Made by a program: the position numbers and the translations under genes. A DNA stretch of 64,000 nt from GWE2-42-39 sp034003625. GTDB taxonomy: Bacteria > Bacteroidota > Bacteroidia > Bacteroidales > Prolixibacteraceae. The notes under the pieces are model-generated. The model worked only from the letters and a program-made list of their open reading frames with translations. It searched no databases and was not told the DNA's origin. This document shows, piece after piece, positions 8,640 to 17,264 of this stretch. How positions within the stretch are numbered: the stretch's first letter is position 1; each line of letters begins with the position of its first letter. Where the stretch lies: contig JAVEYG010000001.1 of assembly GCA_034003625.1 (NCBI GenBank), positions 124,001 through 188,000 on the forward strand, given 5' to 3'.

Positions 8640-9872
8640 TTATTGTTGTAAGGGGTTTGTTACTTTCCCGATAAATAATATTGCATTAGTGTCTTTTTCG
8701 CGAATGGCGAATGCAAATGGGCGATCGACGGCAAAAATATCGTCCGCTCCCGAAGAAGTGAGCCTGATTACCACTGCCGTAACCGCAGCGGCTTCTGTTC
8801 CGCGCTCATCAACCTTGATATACGATTTATGGATTACCTCTGAAATATATATAAAGATGTCGCTGATGCCTTTAAAGTTTGCCTTTCCGTTAAAGGCATC
8901 GGTCATGCCCAGTGACTGAAGCTCGTTGTTCAGTTTTTTACCGTATTTAAATTCAAATTTAGGCAGGTAAACTAATTTTTGCCGGCTTGTCATTTGATTG
9001 GTCCACGATTCTATATTTTCAGGAGAAAGCAGGTTGATTGTCTGGTCAATCGGGTTACCTGTCTTCGGAAGGAATACCAGCATCGAATATTTGCCACCGC
9101 CATAAGGCAATTCGATCATTTCAATCTGGTTGTTCTGGTAATAGTTGAACTTTTCTTCAATCCTCATCGTTGGGACATTTTTATTCGAACCGTCAGCAAA
9201 ATAAAAAGCCCTGTCGGTGGTATTTTCTTTTTCAAAACGATAGGTCCATTCGCCATTGAAATAAATTGCATTTAGTAAGACCATTACATCCAACGGGTCG
9301 ATATCGTCGAGAATTTGTTCTATTTTATTGTGGGTTTTGTCGTCTACCCATCCGTTGATCGTTTCAAGGGTTTTTCCCGTATTTGCAAAATCAAGCGCTT
9401 TTACTTCTGCATCATAAAAATTTTTGTTGGCAACCAGAAAATCATTTTTCACCGGGAAATTATCGCGGTAAAAAATGGCGTTGGCAATTTCAAGGGCCAC
9501 CTTCACATCGTGGCTTTTCAGGGCGGTAACCAATGTTTTGTACGATTGATTGATCTCATCAGGAGTGAGCCCGGCCTTATGTAGCATCTCCTCCATTTGT
9601 TCGCGGGTTTCCCCTTCAGCCCCGTTGTATACCATTGCCAATGCCAGTGAAACACTCAGGGGCGAGATCATAATATTTTTTTCTTCAGTATCCGTTTCAT
9701 TGATTTTTCTGAAAAGTTCCAATCCGAACCGATTGTCAGACTCAATGATCTTTGCCGATTTCAGGTTCATTTCAATATCTGTGGGCGGTTCACCAACCGG
9801 ATTGTGGTCTGTACATGCGCCGGTTAGAAAAAGCAGCGGGAAAATAATGAGAAAGATTTTTTTACTGTTCAT
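8640..9872 (-). CDS. Serpin family serine protease inhibitor (lipoprotein), copy 2
   Basis: The frame opens at 9893 (417 aa). The ATG at 9872 is preferred because MNSKKIFLIIFPLLFLTGAC then aligns with the start of the upstream serpin and gives a clean lipobox (LTGAC). The serpin fold is clear: NIMISPLSVSLALAMVYNGA, LLNAIYFNGEWTYRFEK, VDERGTEAAAVTA (reactive-centre-loop hinge) and DRPFAFAIREKDTNAILFIGKVTNP. The hinge with small residues P12-P9 suggests an inhibitory serpin. Counting from the hinge places P1-P1' near Thr-Ser (RLTSS). It probably sits on the cell surface and protects against secreted or host proteases. It is an obvious paralogue of the gene just upstream and is followed by a lipoprotein gene. 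Confidence 0.9.
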   Translation of the reverse strand: MNSKKIFLIIFPLLFLTGACTDHNPVGEPPTDIEMNLKSAKIIESDNRFGLELFRKINETDTEEKNIMISPLSVSLALAMVYNGAEGETREQMEEMLHKAGLTPDEINQSYKTLVTALKSHDVKVALEIANAIFYRDNFPVKNDFLVANKNFYDAEVKALDFANTGKTLETINGWVDDKTHNKIEQILDDIDPLDVMVLLNAIYFNGEWTYRFEKENTTDRAFYFADGSNKNVPTMRIEEKFNYYQNNQIEMIELPYGGGKYSMLVFLPKTGNPIDQTINLLSPENIESWTNQMTSRQKLVYLPKFEFKYGKKLNNELQSLGMTDAFNGKANFKGISDIFIYISEVIHKSYIKVDERGTEAAAVTAVVIRLTSSGADDIFAVDRPFAFAIREKDTNAILFIGKVTNPLQQ

Positions 9873-9893
9873 GGCATTTGTTTTTTTGATCAT

Positions 9894-11129
9894 TTATTCC
9901 TGTTCCGGGTCGGTAACTTTCCCGATGAATAATATCGCATTTGTATCTTTTTCGCGGATAGCAAAGGCAAACGGGCGGTCTACAGCAAATACATCATTTG
10001 CTCCTGTCGATGTGTTTTCAAATACAATTCCTGTTACGGCAGCCGCTTCGGTTCCCCGTTCATCCACCTTGATATACGATTTGTGCATGACTTCAGAAAT
10101 ATAAATTTGTATGTCTGAAATCCCTTTAAAATCGGCCTTCCCCGGAAGAAAAGCATCTGTCATGCCCAGTGCCTGCAGGTCGTCAGACAAGGCATTGTCG
10201 TATTTGAACTCGAACTTGGGCAGGAATACCTTCTTTTCCCGGATTTGCATCTGTCCGGTCCATGAAGTCATGTTTTCCGGAGTGAGCAGGCCTATTGTCT
10301 GGTCCACCGTAGTTTTTTCTTTGGGAAGGAACACCAGCATTGAGTATTTTCCACCCCCGTAAGGCAGTTCAAGCATTTCAAACTGGCTGTGTTCATAATA
10401 TGCAAATTTTTCCTTGATCATCATGGTCGGTATATTCCGGTTCGACCCATCCTCGTAAAAGAAAACCCGGTCGGCAGTATTGTCCTTCTCAAAACGATAA
10501 GTCCATTCGCCATTGAAATACACCGCATTTACCAGCACCATCACGTCGTTTGGGCTGATCACGTCAAGGATGCTTTCAATTTTTTCGTGCGTTTTTTTGT
10601 TTACCCAGCCGTTAATTGTTTCGAGCGTATTTTTGCTGTTTCCAAAGTCAAGCGCTTTTACTTCCGCATCGTAATAGGTTATATTGGCATTCAGAAAATC
10701 ATTCTTTACACTGAAATCCTGATGGTAAAAAATGCCATTGGCTATTTCCAACGCCACTTTTACATCGTGGCTTTTCAGGGCAGCAACTAAGTTTTTGTAT
10801 GATTGGTTTATCTCATCGGGAGTGAGGTTGAGCTTATGAAGCATGGTTTCCATCTGAGATTTGGTATCTCCTCCGGCGCCATTGTATGCCATCGCCAAAG
10901 CCAGCGATACGCTCAAAGGCGATACCATAATGTTCTTCCCTTCGGTATCTGTTTCGTTGATCTCTCGGAACAATTCCAGCCCAAACTGATTATCCGATTC
11001 CACAATTTTTGCCGATTTCTGGTTTAATGTAATATCCGACGGCATTCCATCAATCGGGTCATCATTTGTACAAGCGCCTGCTATGATCAGTAATGAAAAA
11101 ATGGCGGCAAAGAATTTCTTGTAACTCAT
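9894..11129 (-). CDS. Serpin family serine protease inhibitor (lipoprotein), copy 1
   Basis: The frame extends to 11216, but the ATG at 11129 (MSYKKFFAAIFSLLIIAGAC) gives a signal peptide with lipobox IAGAC, so ~411 aa is the likely product. Serpin landmarks: NIMVSPLSVSLALAMAYNGA, VLVNAVYFNGEWTYRFEK, the hinge VDERGTEAAAVTG, and the C-terminal DRPFAFAIREKDTNAILFIGKVTDP. The reactive centre loop (IVFENTSTGAND) differs strongly from copy 2 (VVIRLTSSGADD), while the rest of the two proteins is closely alike. This points to different target proteases. First gene of the operon; its stop is directly adjacent to the first possible start of copy 2. Confidence 0.9.
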   Translation of the reverse strand: MSYKKFFAAIFSLLIIAGACTNDDPIDGMPSDITLNQKSAKIVESDNQFGLELFREINETDTEGKNIMVSPLSVSLALAMAYNGAGGDTKSQMETMLHKLNLTPDEINQSYKNLVAALKSHDVKVALEIANGIFYHQDFSVKNDFLNANITYYDAEVKALDFGNSKNTLETINGWVNKKTHEKIESILDVISPNDVMVLVNAVYFNGEWTYRFEKDNTADRVFFYEDGSNRNIPTMMIKEKFAYYEHSQFEMLELPYGGGKYSMLVFLPKEKTTVDQTIGLLTPENMTSWTGQMQIREKKVFLPKFEFKYDNALSDDLQALGMTDAFLPGKADFKGISDIQIYISEVMHKSYIKVDERGTEAAAVTGIVFENTSTGANDVFAVDRPFAFAIREKDTNAILFIGKVTDPEQE

Positions 11130-11439
11130 AATGTTTCTGTTTTGTTTTTTATTGACATGTTTTATCTGAAAATCTCCCGTAAGATGATCCTTCGGGCCGA
11201 ATGGTTGCGCGTACACCGTTATTTTTTAGGAAAGCATGCAAACTCTCTAACCGGAAATAGTTGACTGCACATACCTGTTCATTTTTATTTCGTCCGGCCA
11301 TACCTTACAATAAAAATGCAATAACACCTCATTCCTGAACCGGTCCCCAATTTTTTTATAAAAATTTGCTTCACAACGCAACCATTTAAACGAAGCGGCC
11401 ATCTGAGGGTTGTCAATCAATTCGAAAAAATAACTAAAA

Positions 11440-11889
11440 ATGAAGAAACAGGTCCTTGTTGTCATTCTTGTTGCAGCGCTTGCCGCCTGTAAAGAAGAAG
11501 TGCCTGTTAATGAATTTGCACTAAGCAGCTTTGTGTTTTCGGGATGCAATTATGAAAAACAAGTGGCAGTGTACGGGCAGCAATCGGTTGAATACCGGTA
11601 TGCTGAAGAAAACCGGCTCTTCCTGAAGCACAATGATGTTTACTTTAATTGTTGCCAATCGGAGAATAACCTGCAGGTTGATTCCCGGCTGGTGGGCGAT
11701 TCAATTATTGTATCGGAGTATGAAAAGGTGCCGGGGATGTGTAAATGTATATGCCCATACGATATGGAATGCACTGTTGGACCGCTTCAGGAAAAACAGT
11801 ATTCGGTGATTGTTAAAACAGGAGAAATTGAATCGTTCAGTTTCAGGATTGATTTTGACAAGGAGCTTGACGGCGTTAAAAGTTTATAA
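11440..11889 (+). CDS. Hypothetical lipoprotein, Cys-rich
   Basis: 149 residues with the signal sequence MKKQVLVVILVAALAAC, a good lipobox (LAAC, Cys 17). The mature part has clustered cysteines (NCCQSE near residue 70; MCKCICPYDMEC near 105-115), which suggests disulfides or a metal site in the periplasm. No family is recognised. It lies 45 nt upstream of the ECF sigma factor on the same strand, so it may share its transcript. The divergent neighbour is the serpin operon; the ~310 bp between them (11130-11439) hold no gene and no clear promoter that I could identify. Confidence 0.6.
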   Translation: MKKQVLVVILVAALAACKEEVPVNEFALSSFVFSGCNYEKQVAVYGQQSVEYRYAEENRLFLKHNDVYFNCCQSENNLQVDSRLVGDSIIVSEYEKVPGMCKCICPYDMECTVGPLQEKQYSVIVKTGEIESFSFRIDFDKELDGVKSL

Positions 11890-11934
11890 AAACCGGCTGA
11901 TAAACGTAAAAACGTCTAAATTTGAAGGAAAGAA

Positions 11935-12507
11935 TTGTACACGGCATTGGAAGATTTCGACAAACTGATACAAGACTGCGTTGCGGGGAAACAACAGGCT
12001 CAGGCACGTTTATACCATATATTTTCGCCCAAAATGTATGGTGTGTGTTTGCGTTATGCAAAAGATGCCTCAGAAGCAGAAGACAGTTTACAGGAAGGGT
12101 TTCTGAAAGTTTTTACCAATATAAAGTCGTTTCGTAACGAAGGTTCTTTAGAAGGATGGATCAGGCGGATCATGGTAAATGTATCGCTGGAAAAATACAG
12201 GAAGCAGCACTTCCTGTACCCGGTTGAGGATGTGAGCCTGTACGACAGGGAATATCATTCAGGTGATGTCATTTCCAACATTTCGGCCAACGACCTGCTC
12301 AACATGATCCAGGAGTTGCCTCCCCGCTACCGGATGGTGTTCAACCTGTATGTAATGGAAGGAATGCCGCATCAGGAAATAGCCAAAGAGATGAATATCA
12401 CTGAAGGAACTTCGAAATCGAACCTTGCCCGTGCAAGAGGAATATTACAGGAAAAAGTGAACCAGCGTTTTGGAGAACACAAGGTTAAAACGAACACGAA
12501 GGCATGA
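11935..12507 (+). CDS. ECF-type RNA polymerase sigma factor
   Basis: 190 residues starting with TTG. A TGA lies in frame at 11923-11925 and no ATG or GTG lies between, and AAGGAA sits just before the TTG, so the rare start is well supported. Region 2 (residues ~10-80: DCVAGKQQAQARLYHIFSPKMYGVCLRYAKDASEAEDSLQEGFLKVF) and region 4 (~125-180: LPPRYRMVFNLYVMEGMPHQEIAKEMNITEGTSKSNLARA) are both complete. It directs RNA polymerase to a small regulon. It overlaps the next gene by four bases (ATGA), the usual arrangement of an ECF sigma factor with its membrane anti-sigma partner. The target genes cannot be read from the sequence. Confidence 0.9.
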   Translation: MYTALEDFDKLIQDCVAGKQQAQARLYHIFSPKMYGVCLRYAKDASEAEDSLQEGFLKVFTNIKSFRNEGSLEGWIRRIMVNVSLEKYRKQHFLYPVEDVSLYDREYHSGDVISNISANDLLNMIQELPPRYRMVFNLYVMEGMPHQEIAKEMNITEGTSKSNLARARGILQEKVNQRFGEHKVKTNTKA

Positions 12508-13889
12508 TGAAGGAAGATAAATACATAGACCAAGTTTTTCACGACAAACTTGCGGATTATGAAAAAACGCCGCCCCCCTTTGTCTGGGACAATATACAGA
12601 CGGACCTGGCTGGCGGAAAACGCAAAAGGTTTTTGGTTTACTGGCGGGTAACCGCTGTGGCTGCCGCATTGATCATTGCATTTGTGGCAGGCTGGCAATT
12701 TAGCCGCCAGCCACATCTACAACCCGGAACAATAACGAAAGGCACAAGCCTGCCGTCCCGGTCAAACGACAATACCGTTACAGCCCCGGAGAATGCTTCT
12801 TTTGCTGCAGCAAAAACAACTCATGCGGCCAATGAAGCTGATCAGCCGGTTAGAAAAGCAACTGCCGCCCCTGCACAATTTGTTCCCGGAAACACGGTCG
12901 TACAAAATTCAGTACCGGCTCTGGAAAAAACAATGCAAAAGATCGAAAAACCGGGATTCATTGCATCGCTAAAGGCAATTTTAAAATCGCCTGAACCCGG
13001 ATCGAAGCAACTTGCAGAAAAGGACCCGATGATGAAAAAAATATTGTTTTCGGCTGAAGAGCTCCGGGTCATTGAAGAAAACAAGGCGTTGCTGGCCATG
13101 AACAATCCTGATGCCGGCGAACAACGAAAATGGATGGTCGGCGCAACGGTTTCTCCCGTTTATTCGGTCAGTCAGTCATCCCAGAGTGCCGAATACGCGA
13201 AAAAAATGGCCTCTCCCGAATCGGGCAACGACCTGACAATGGCGGGTGGCTTGTCTTTTGAATACAAAACGCAAAAAAAATGGAGCTTTCAGTCGGGTAT
13301 CTACTACAATAAAATGGAACAGGCTTCCTCCACTTCATCTCAGGCAATATATTCCGGAAATTTAAAGAACGAACTGACAGGGTTTTTCAGCACACCGGTT
13401 TCGGAAAACAACGGAAGGCTGGAAATGAATTCAGTGGCAGGAGTGGTCCAAATAGACAAACTGCCTTCGTCCGTTCAGTTGGAAGGCAACCTCGACCGCG
13501 AACTGATGAGTTCCAGTATATTATCGAACACTCAGTTCGACCAGAATTTTGAATACCTCGAAATTCCGCTGTTTGTAAAATACCAGCTGCTGGACTCGAA
13601 AATAGGCGTACAGGTGTTGAGCGGTTTAAGTACCAGTATTTTAGTGGGGAACAACGTATATGTTCACGATCAGTCGGGCCGAAACCGGATCGGCAAAACA
13701 GACGGTATGCTTGATCTTAATTACAGCGGTATAGTCGGTTTCGGGTTCAATTATGCACTGGTACCCAACCTGTACCTCAACATCGAGCCGCGTTTTAAAT
13801 ATTATTTTAATTCGCTGAACGAGGATCCGGATATGAGCTACAAACCTTATACATTTGGAGTGTATACCGGTATTTCCTATTCTTTTTAA
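12504..13889 (+). CDS. Anti-sigma-like membrane protein with C-terminal outer-membrane beta-barrel
   Basis: 461 residues. The N-terminal ~45 residues (KYIDQVFHDKLADYEKTPPPFVWDNI) form a short cytoplasmic segment as in anti-sigma domains paired with ECF factors. A single membrane helix follows (residues ~51-68), then a low-complexity periplasmic linker (~70-200). The last ~250 residues are a beta-barrel-like domain (QKKWSFQSGIYYNK, GIVGFGFNYALVPNLYLNIEPRFKYYF, ending in aromatic YSF), as in Bacteroidota OMP_b-brl proteins. The four-base overlap with the sigma gene makes a sigma/anti-sigma role likely. It is unusual that one chain would span both the inner membrane and a barrel; the barrel part may sit in the periplasm or outer membrane, and this is not resolved from sequence. 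Confidence 0.75.
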   Translation: MMKEDKYIDQVFHDKLADYEKTPPPFVWDNIQTDLAGGKRKRFLVYWRVTAVAAALIIAFVAGWQFSRQPHLQPGTITKGTSLPSRSNDNTVTAPENASFAAAKTTHAANEADQPVRKATAAPAQFVPGNTVVQNSVPALEKTMQKIEKPGFIASLKAILKSPEPGSKQLAEKDPMMKKILFSAEELRVIEENKALLAMNNPDAGEQRKWMVGATVSPVYSVSQSSQSAEYAKKMASPESGNDLTMAGGLSFEYKTQKKWSFQSGIYYNKMEQASSTSSQAIYSGNLKNELTGFFSTPVSENNGRLEMNSVAGVVQIDKLPSSVQLEGNLDRELMSSSILSNTQFDQNFEYLEIPLFVKYQLLDSKIGVQVLSGLSTSILVGNNVYVHDQSGRNRIGKTDGMLDLNYSGIVGFGFNYALVPNLYLNIEPRFKYYFNSLNEDPDMSYKPYTFGVYTGISYSF

Positions 13890-13979
13890 GGAAAATACAA
13901 CTTTTTCCCGTGTGTTTCATCTCTTGTCAAAGACCATTATTTTCCCGAACTAATCTGACTATACAATACCAGTGATCCC

Positions 13980-14193
13980 ATGACCATAGATCAACATAAA
14001 CTGGCACAATTTCCCGGGATAAACACCGATGATGTGATTCCGCTGGACAATTACCTGTTCATAATCGGTAAGGACGGCTTTTACCTGTACGATTACAACG
14101 CCTTCAAAATATCCACCAGATCGGGATGATCCAGATACTAAGGCGACCCGGCTGATTGTTGCGGCACAGGAAGCCATGCGGAAAAATCACTAA
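13980..14193 (+). pseudogene. Small frameshifted gene
   Basis: An ATG at 13980 opens a 49-codon frame (MTIDQHKLAQFPGINTDDVI..., ...KDGFYLYDYNAFKISTRSG) that stops at 14127-14129. One base shift at ~14124 lets it continue as DDPDTKATRLIVAAQEAMRKNH to a TAA at 14191-14193. Both halves have ordinary coding character and the junction (SG/DD) reads naturally, so this is probably a ~71-residue gene broken by a single-base insertion, or a sequencing error. No family is recognised. Its end meets the 3' end of the convergent NADH dehydrogenase gene. Confidence 0.4.
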
Positions 14194-15488
14194 AATAAGG
14201 CCTTCCGGGTATCTTCTTTTCGGAACGGTTTGATGATCAGCCGCAGCGACTGGTCATAAGTGACATAATTCCAGAACCAGTTGATAAACACCAGCAGGCG
14301 GTTTTTTACCCCCACAATCGACATAAGGTGCACAAACATCCAGGTCAGCCAGGCAATCCGTCCTCCAAAGCGGATAAACGGCAGGTCTACCACGGCTAAG
14401 TTACGCCCTACGGTGGCCATTGAGCCTTTATCGGTATACTCAAAAGGGTGTAGGGGATGCCCTTTTCCCATCCGTCGGAAGTTGCGGGCCAGGTTACGGG
14501 CCTGTTGGATGGCTACCTGCGCCAACTGGGGATGACCGCCCGGGTATCGTGCGGTTGGCATAAAAGCCAAATCGCCTATGACGAAAATATGATCTGTGCC
14601 TTGCAGCCGGTTATAGCGGTCGGTCATCAGCCGGTTTCCCCGGACAACCTGTTCCTTTTTAATGCCTTCGGGATAGCTGCCGGTAATCCCGGCAGCCCAG
14701 ATCAGGGTATGGGTACCAATCGTCCGTCCGTCGTGAAAGCTCACCCGGTACCCGTCGTAATCCACCACCCTGGTTCCCGTATACACTCGTATACCCAGTT
14801 TCTCTAAGTACGCTTTTGATTTTCGGGCCGCCACCTCCGACATTCCGCCTAATAGCCGGTCCGAGGCCTCGACTATCGAAATCTCCATCAGGCTGAAATC
14901 CAGATCCGGATAATCCTTGGGCAAAACAAAATTCCGCAGGTCTGCCAATGCCCCTGAAACTTCCACGCCGGTGGGACCTCCGCCCACTACCACAACAGAG
15001 AGCAGTTCCTTCAGTTGCTGATGGTCGGTCATGGTGACGGCCATCTCGAAATTTGACAGGATACGGTTGCGCAGGGCCAATGCCTGGGCTACTGTCTTCA
15101 TAGGGATAGAGTAGTTGCGGATGTTCTCCATACCAAAATAACTTGTGCGGACCCCCGTTGCCAAAACCAGATAGTCGTATCTCAACGGCCCACTGTCGGT
15201 AAGTATCCGGCGATGATCGGTATCCACCTGCTGTATTTCTGCCACGCGGACAAATATATTTTTACGCCGTTGAAAAACTTTCCGCAGGGGAAACGAAATG
15301 GCGCTGGGCTCGAGACCCGCGGTGGCCACCTGGTAAAACAACGGCTGGAACTGATGGTAATTATTTCTGTCAATCAAAACGATCTGAAAATCGCTGTCGG
15401 CCAGTTCGCGGACCAGCTTCAGTCCGGCGAACCCGGCGCCCGCCACAACCAACCTCTTTTGTCCGGTTTCAGGAATATTTACAGGCAT
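14190..15488 (-). CDS. ndh: Type II NADH:quinone dehydrogenase (FAD-dependent)
   Basis: 432 residues. The N-terminal FAD-binding Rossmann motif is LVVAGAGFAGLKLVREL (residues ~13-29), and the second dinucleotide-binding motif, for NADH, is VVVVGGGPTGVEVSGAL (~165). The FAD-contacting IFVIGDLAFMPT lies near 300. The sequence RNNYHQFQPLFYQVATAGLEPSAI is typical of NDH-2. The C-terminal region (IAWLTWMFVHLMSIVGVKNRLLVFINWFWNY) is hydrophobic and is the membrane-attachment part. The enzyme moves electrons from NADH to quinone without pumping ions. It appears monocistronic. Upstream, between its start and ctpA, lies a cluster of palindromic repeats (15520-15631). Confidence 0.9.
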   Translation of the reverse strand: MPVNIPETGQKRLVVAGAGFAGLKLVRELADSDFQIVLIDRNNYHQFQPLFYQVATAGLEPSAISFPLRKVFQRRKNIFVRVAEIQQVDTDHRRILTDSGPLRYDYLVLATGVRTSYFGMENIRNYSIPMKTVAQALALRNRILSNFEMAVTMTDHQQLKELLSVVVVGGGPTGVEVSGALADLRNFVLPKDYPDLDFSLMEISIVEASDRLLGGMSEVAARKSKAYLEKLGIRVYTGTRVVDYDGYRVSFHDGRTIGTHTLIWAAGITGSYPEGIKKEQVVRGNRLMTDRYNRLQGTDHIFVIGDLAFMPTARYPGGHPQLAQVAIQQARNLARNFRRMGKGHPLHPFEYTDKGSMATVGRNLAVVDLPFIRFGGRIAWLTWMFVHLMSIVGVKNRLLVFINWFWNYVTYDQSLRLIIKPFRKEDTRKALF

Positions 15489-15519
15489 ATTGTAATGTTT
15501 CCTGTATAAACAATTTTTA

Positions 15520-15631
15520 CCCCTGACAGGTTTTGAAAACCTGTCAGGGGTTGTAACGTTTGGAAACCTGTCAGGTCTGATTATCTTTGTTGTTTCAAAT
15601 TCGGACCTGACAGGTTTTGAAAACCTGTCAG
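15520..15631. repeat. Palindromic CTGACAGG/CCTGTCAG repeat cluster
   Basis: Two palindromes, 15520-15550 (arms of 11 bp around TTTTGAAAA) and 15607-15631 (arms of 8 bp around the same core), with a half copy at ~15562-15575. The half copy and the second palindrome also pair with each other in inverted orientation (AAACCTGTCAGGTC against GACCTGACAGGTTT). It fills the divergent space between ndh and ctpA. It resembles REP-type intergenic repeats seen in Bacteroidota. Confidence 0.75.
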
Positions 15632-15651
15632 ATATAAAAAAAATAGGAACG

Positions 15652-17259
15652 ATGAAGACGTTAAAAATATTTCTCCTTTTTGGGGCGCTCTTTTTTACCC
15701 TTCAGGGAGCAAAGGCCCAGCCACAGGAAGTGGAACCAAACATGTTCAAATTTGGTCGGTTGCTCCGGCTCATTGACACCCAGTATGCCGATACGGTCAA
15801 TATTTTTTCGCTTACCGAAAAAGCCATTGTCGGAATGCTCCGCGAAATGGACCCGCATTCGGTGTACATCACCAAAGACGAAGTGGCCGAAATGAACGAA
15901 CCGCTCGAAGGGGGTTTCTACGGAATAGGCATTTCATTCAATATTTATAACGATACCCTTTTAGTGCTGACGACCATTCCCGGAGGCCCTTCCGAAAAAG
16001 TGGGCCTTCGTCCCAGCGACCGTATTATTTCTGTCGACGGAAATCTGATTGCCGGGAAAGGGATTACCAATAAAGATGTTTTCAAATACCTGAAAGGCCC
16101 GAAAGGCACCATTGTCAAGCTGCAGATTAAACGGAAAGGGGTTGCTGATTTGCTCGATTTTACTATTGTCCGCGACAAAATACCGATCAACAGCCTCGAT
16201 GCTTCGTACATGCTTAACAACCAAACCGGTTACATCAAGCTGAACCGTTTTTCGGCCACTACCACTGAAGAATTTCTTGAAGCGGTAAAAGGTTTAAAAA
16301 CTAATTCCGGCTTTCAAAATGTGGTGCTCGACCTGCGGGGCAATGGTGGAGGTTATCTGAACGCGGCCTACGAACTGGCCGACCATTTTCTTGATGGCCG
16401 GAAACTGATCGTTTATACCGAAGGGCTGAAAAGTCTGCGCAAGGATTACGAATCGTCGTTGAAGGGTGAATTGGAATCCGGTAAGGTGGTCGTACTGATC
16501 GACGAAGGTTCGGCCTCAGCTTCGGAAATTCTTTCAGGGGCCATTCAGGATTGGGATCGTGGGTTGGTGATTGGCCGCCGTTCGTATGGCAAAGGGCTGG
16601 TGCAACAACAATATTACCTGACCGACGGCTCGATGGTGCGGCTTACCACTGCCCATTATTACACCCCCAGCGGACGGTGCATTCAGCGCCCATACGAAGA
16701 TGGCGTTGACGAATACCGCAAAGACCGCATCCGCCGCTTCGAGAATGGCGAATTGTTTATCGAAGACAGCATCCACGTTGACGAAGGACAAGCCTATAAA
16801 ACCAGGATGAATGCCCGTACGGTATACGGCGGCGGCGGCATCATGCCCGATATTTTTGTGCCGATGGACACTTCGAAGCATTACCAGTATTACAACGAAC
16901 TGCTGCGTAAAAACATCATCTACGACAAAGTGCTGAGCATTATGGACAAGTCACGCGACAAGTTCAAAAAGAAATATCCGACGTTTGAAAAATACAATGC
17001 CGAATTTGAGGTTGACGACCAGGTAATCGATGAAATTGTGGCCAAAGGCGAAACCGAAGGCATTGAAAAGAACGACGAAAGCCTGGCTTTTATCAGGCCG
17101 CAACTAAAACAGCAGATGAAAGCGCTTTTTGCCCGCGACCTGTTTACGGTGAGCCATTATTACCAGATCGTCAATTCCGACGACAAAACCCTGTTGAAAG
17201 CATTGGAAGTAATACAGAATTCGGGCATTTACAATAAATTGCTGGCCGAAAACAAATAA
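15652..17259 (+). CDS. S41 family C-terminal processing peptidase
   Basis: 535 residues. The signal peptide (MKTLKIFLLFGALFFTLQGAKAQ) directs it to the periplasm. A PDZ domain follows (residues ~85-170: GGFYGIGISFNIYNDTLLV...GGPSEKVGLRPSDRIISVDG), then the S41 protease core (~185-370) with DLRGNGGGYLNAA, the Ser of DEGSASASEILSGA and the Lys of RSYGKGLVQQ, which together form the Ser-Lys dyad. The C-terminal ~150 residues are helical. Members trim or degrade envelope proteins. The stop is 5 nt before pnuC, so it leads a three-gene operon with pnuC and nadR, although it has no known link to NAD metabolism. Confidence 0.9.
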   Translation: MKTLKIFLLFGALFFTLQGAKAQPQEVEPNMFKFGRLLRLIDTQYADTVNIFSLTEKAIVGMLREMDPHSVYITKDEVAEMNEPLEGGFYGIGISFNIYNDTLLVLTTIPGGPSEKVGLRPSDRIISVDGNLIAGKGITNKDVFKYLKGPKGTIVKLQIKRKGVADLLDFTIVRDKIPINSLDASYMLNNQTGYIKLNRFSATTTEEFLEAVKGLKTNSGFQNVVLDLRGNGGGYLNAAYELADHFLDGRKLIVYTEGLKSLRKDYESSLKGELESGKVVVLIDEGSASASEILSGAIQDWDRGLVIGRRSYGKGLVQQQYYLTDGSMVRLTTAHYYTPSGRCIQRPYEDGVDEYRKDRIRRFENGELFIEDSIHVDEGQAYKTRMNARTVYGGGGIMPDIFVPMDTSKHYQYYNELLRKNIIYDKVLSIMDKSRDKFKKKYPTFEKYNAEFEVDDQVIDEIVAKGETEGIEKNDESLAFIRPQLKQQMKALFARDLFTVSHYYQIVNSDDKTLLKALEVIQNSGIYNKLLAENK

Positions 17260-17264
17260 CGTCT

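Noticed and set aside
11247..11549. 100-residue minus-strand frame
   Set aside because: Overlaps the start of the lipoprotein at 11440 and has no start context or signature.
11917..11924. TAAATTTG as -7 element of the ECF sigma gene
   Set aside because: Exact match, but it is so close to the TTG start that its AAGGAA ribosome site would lie before the transcription start.
15520..15631. CRISPR-like array
   Set aside because: Only two full palindromes and a half copy, unequal spacing, no cas genes; a REP-type repeat is the better reading.
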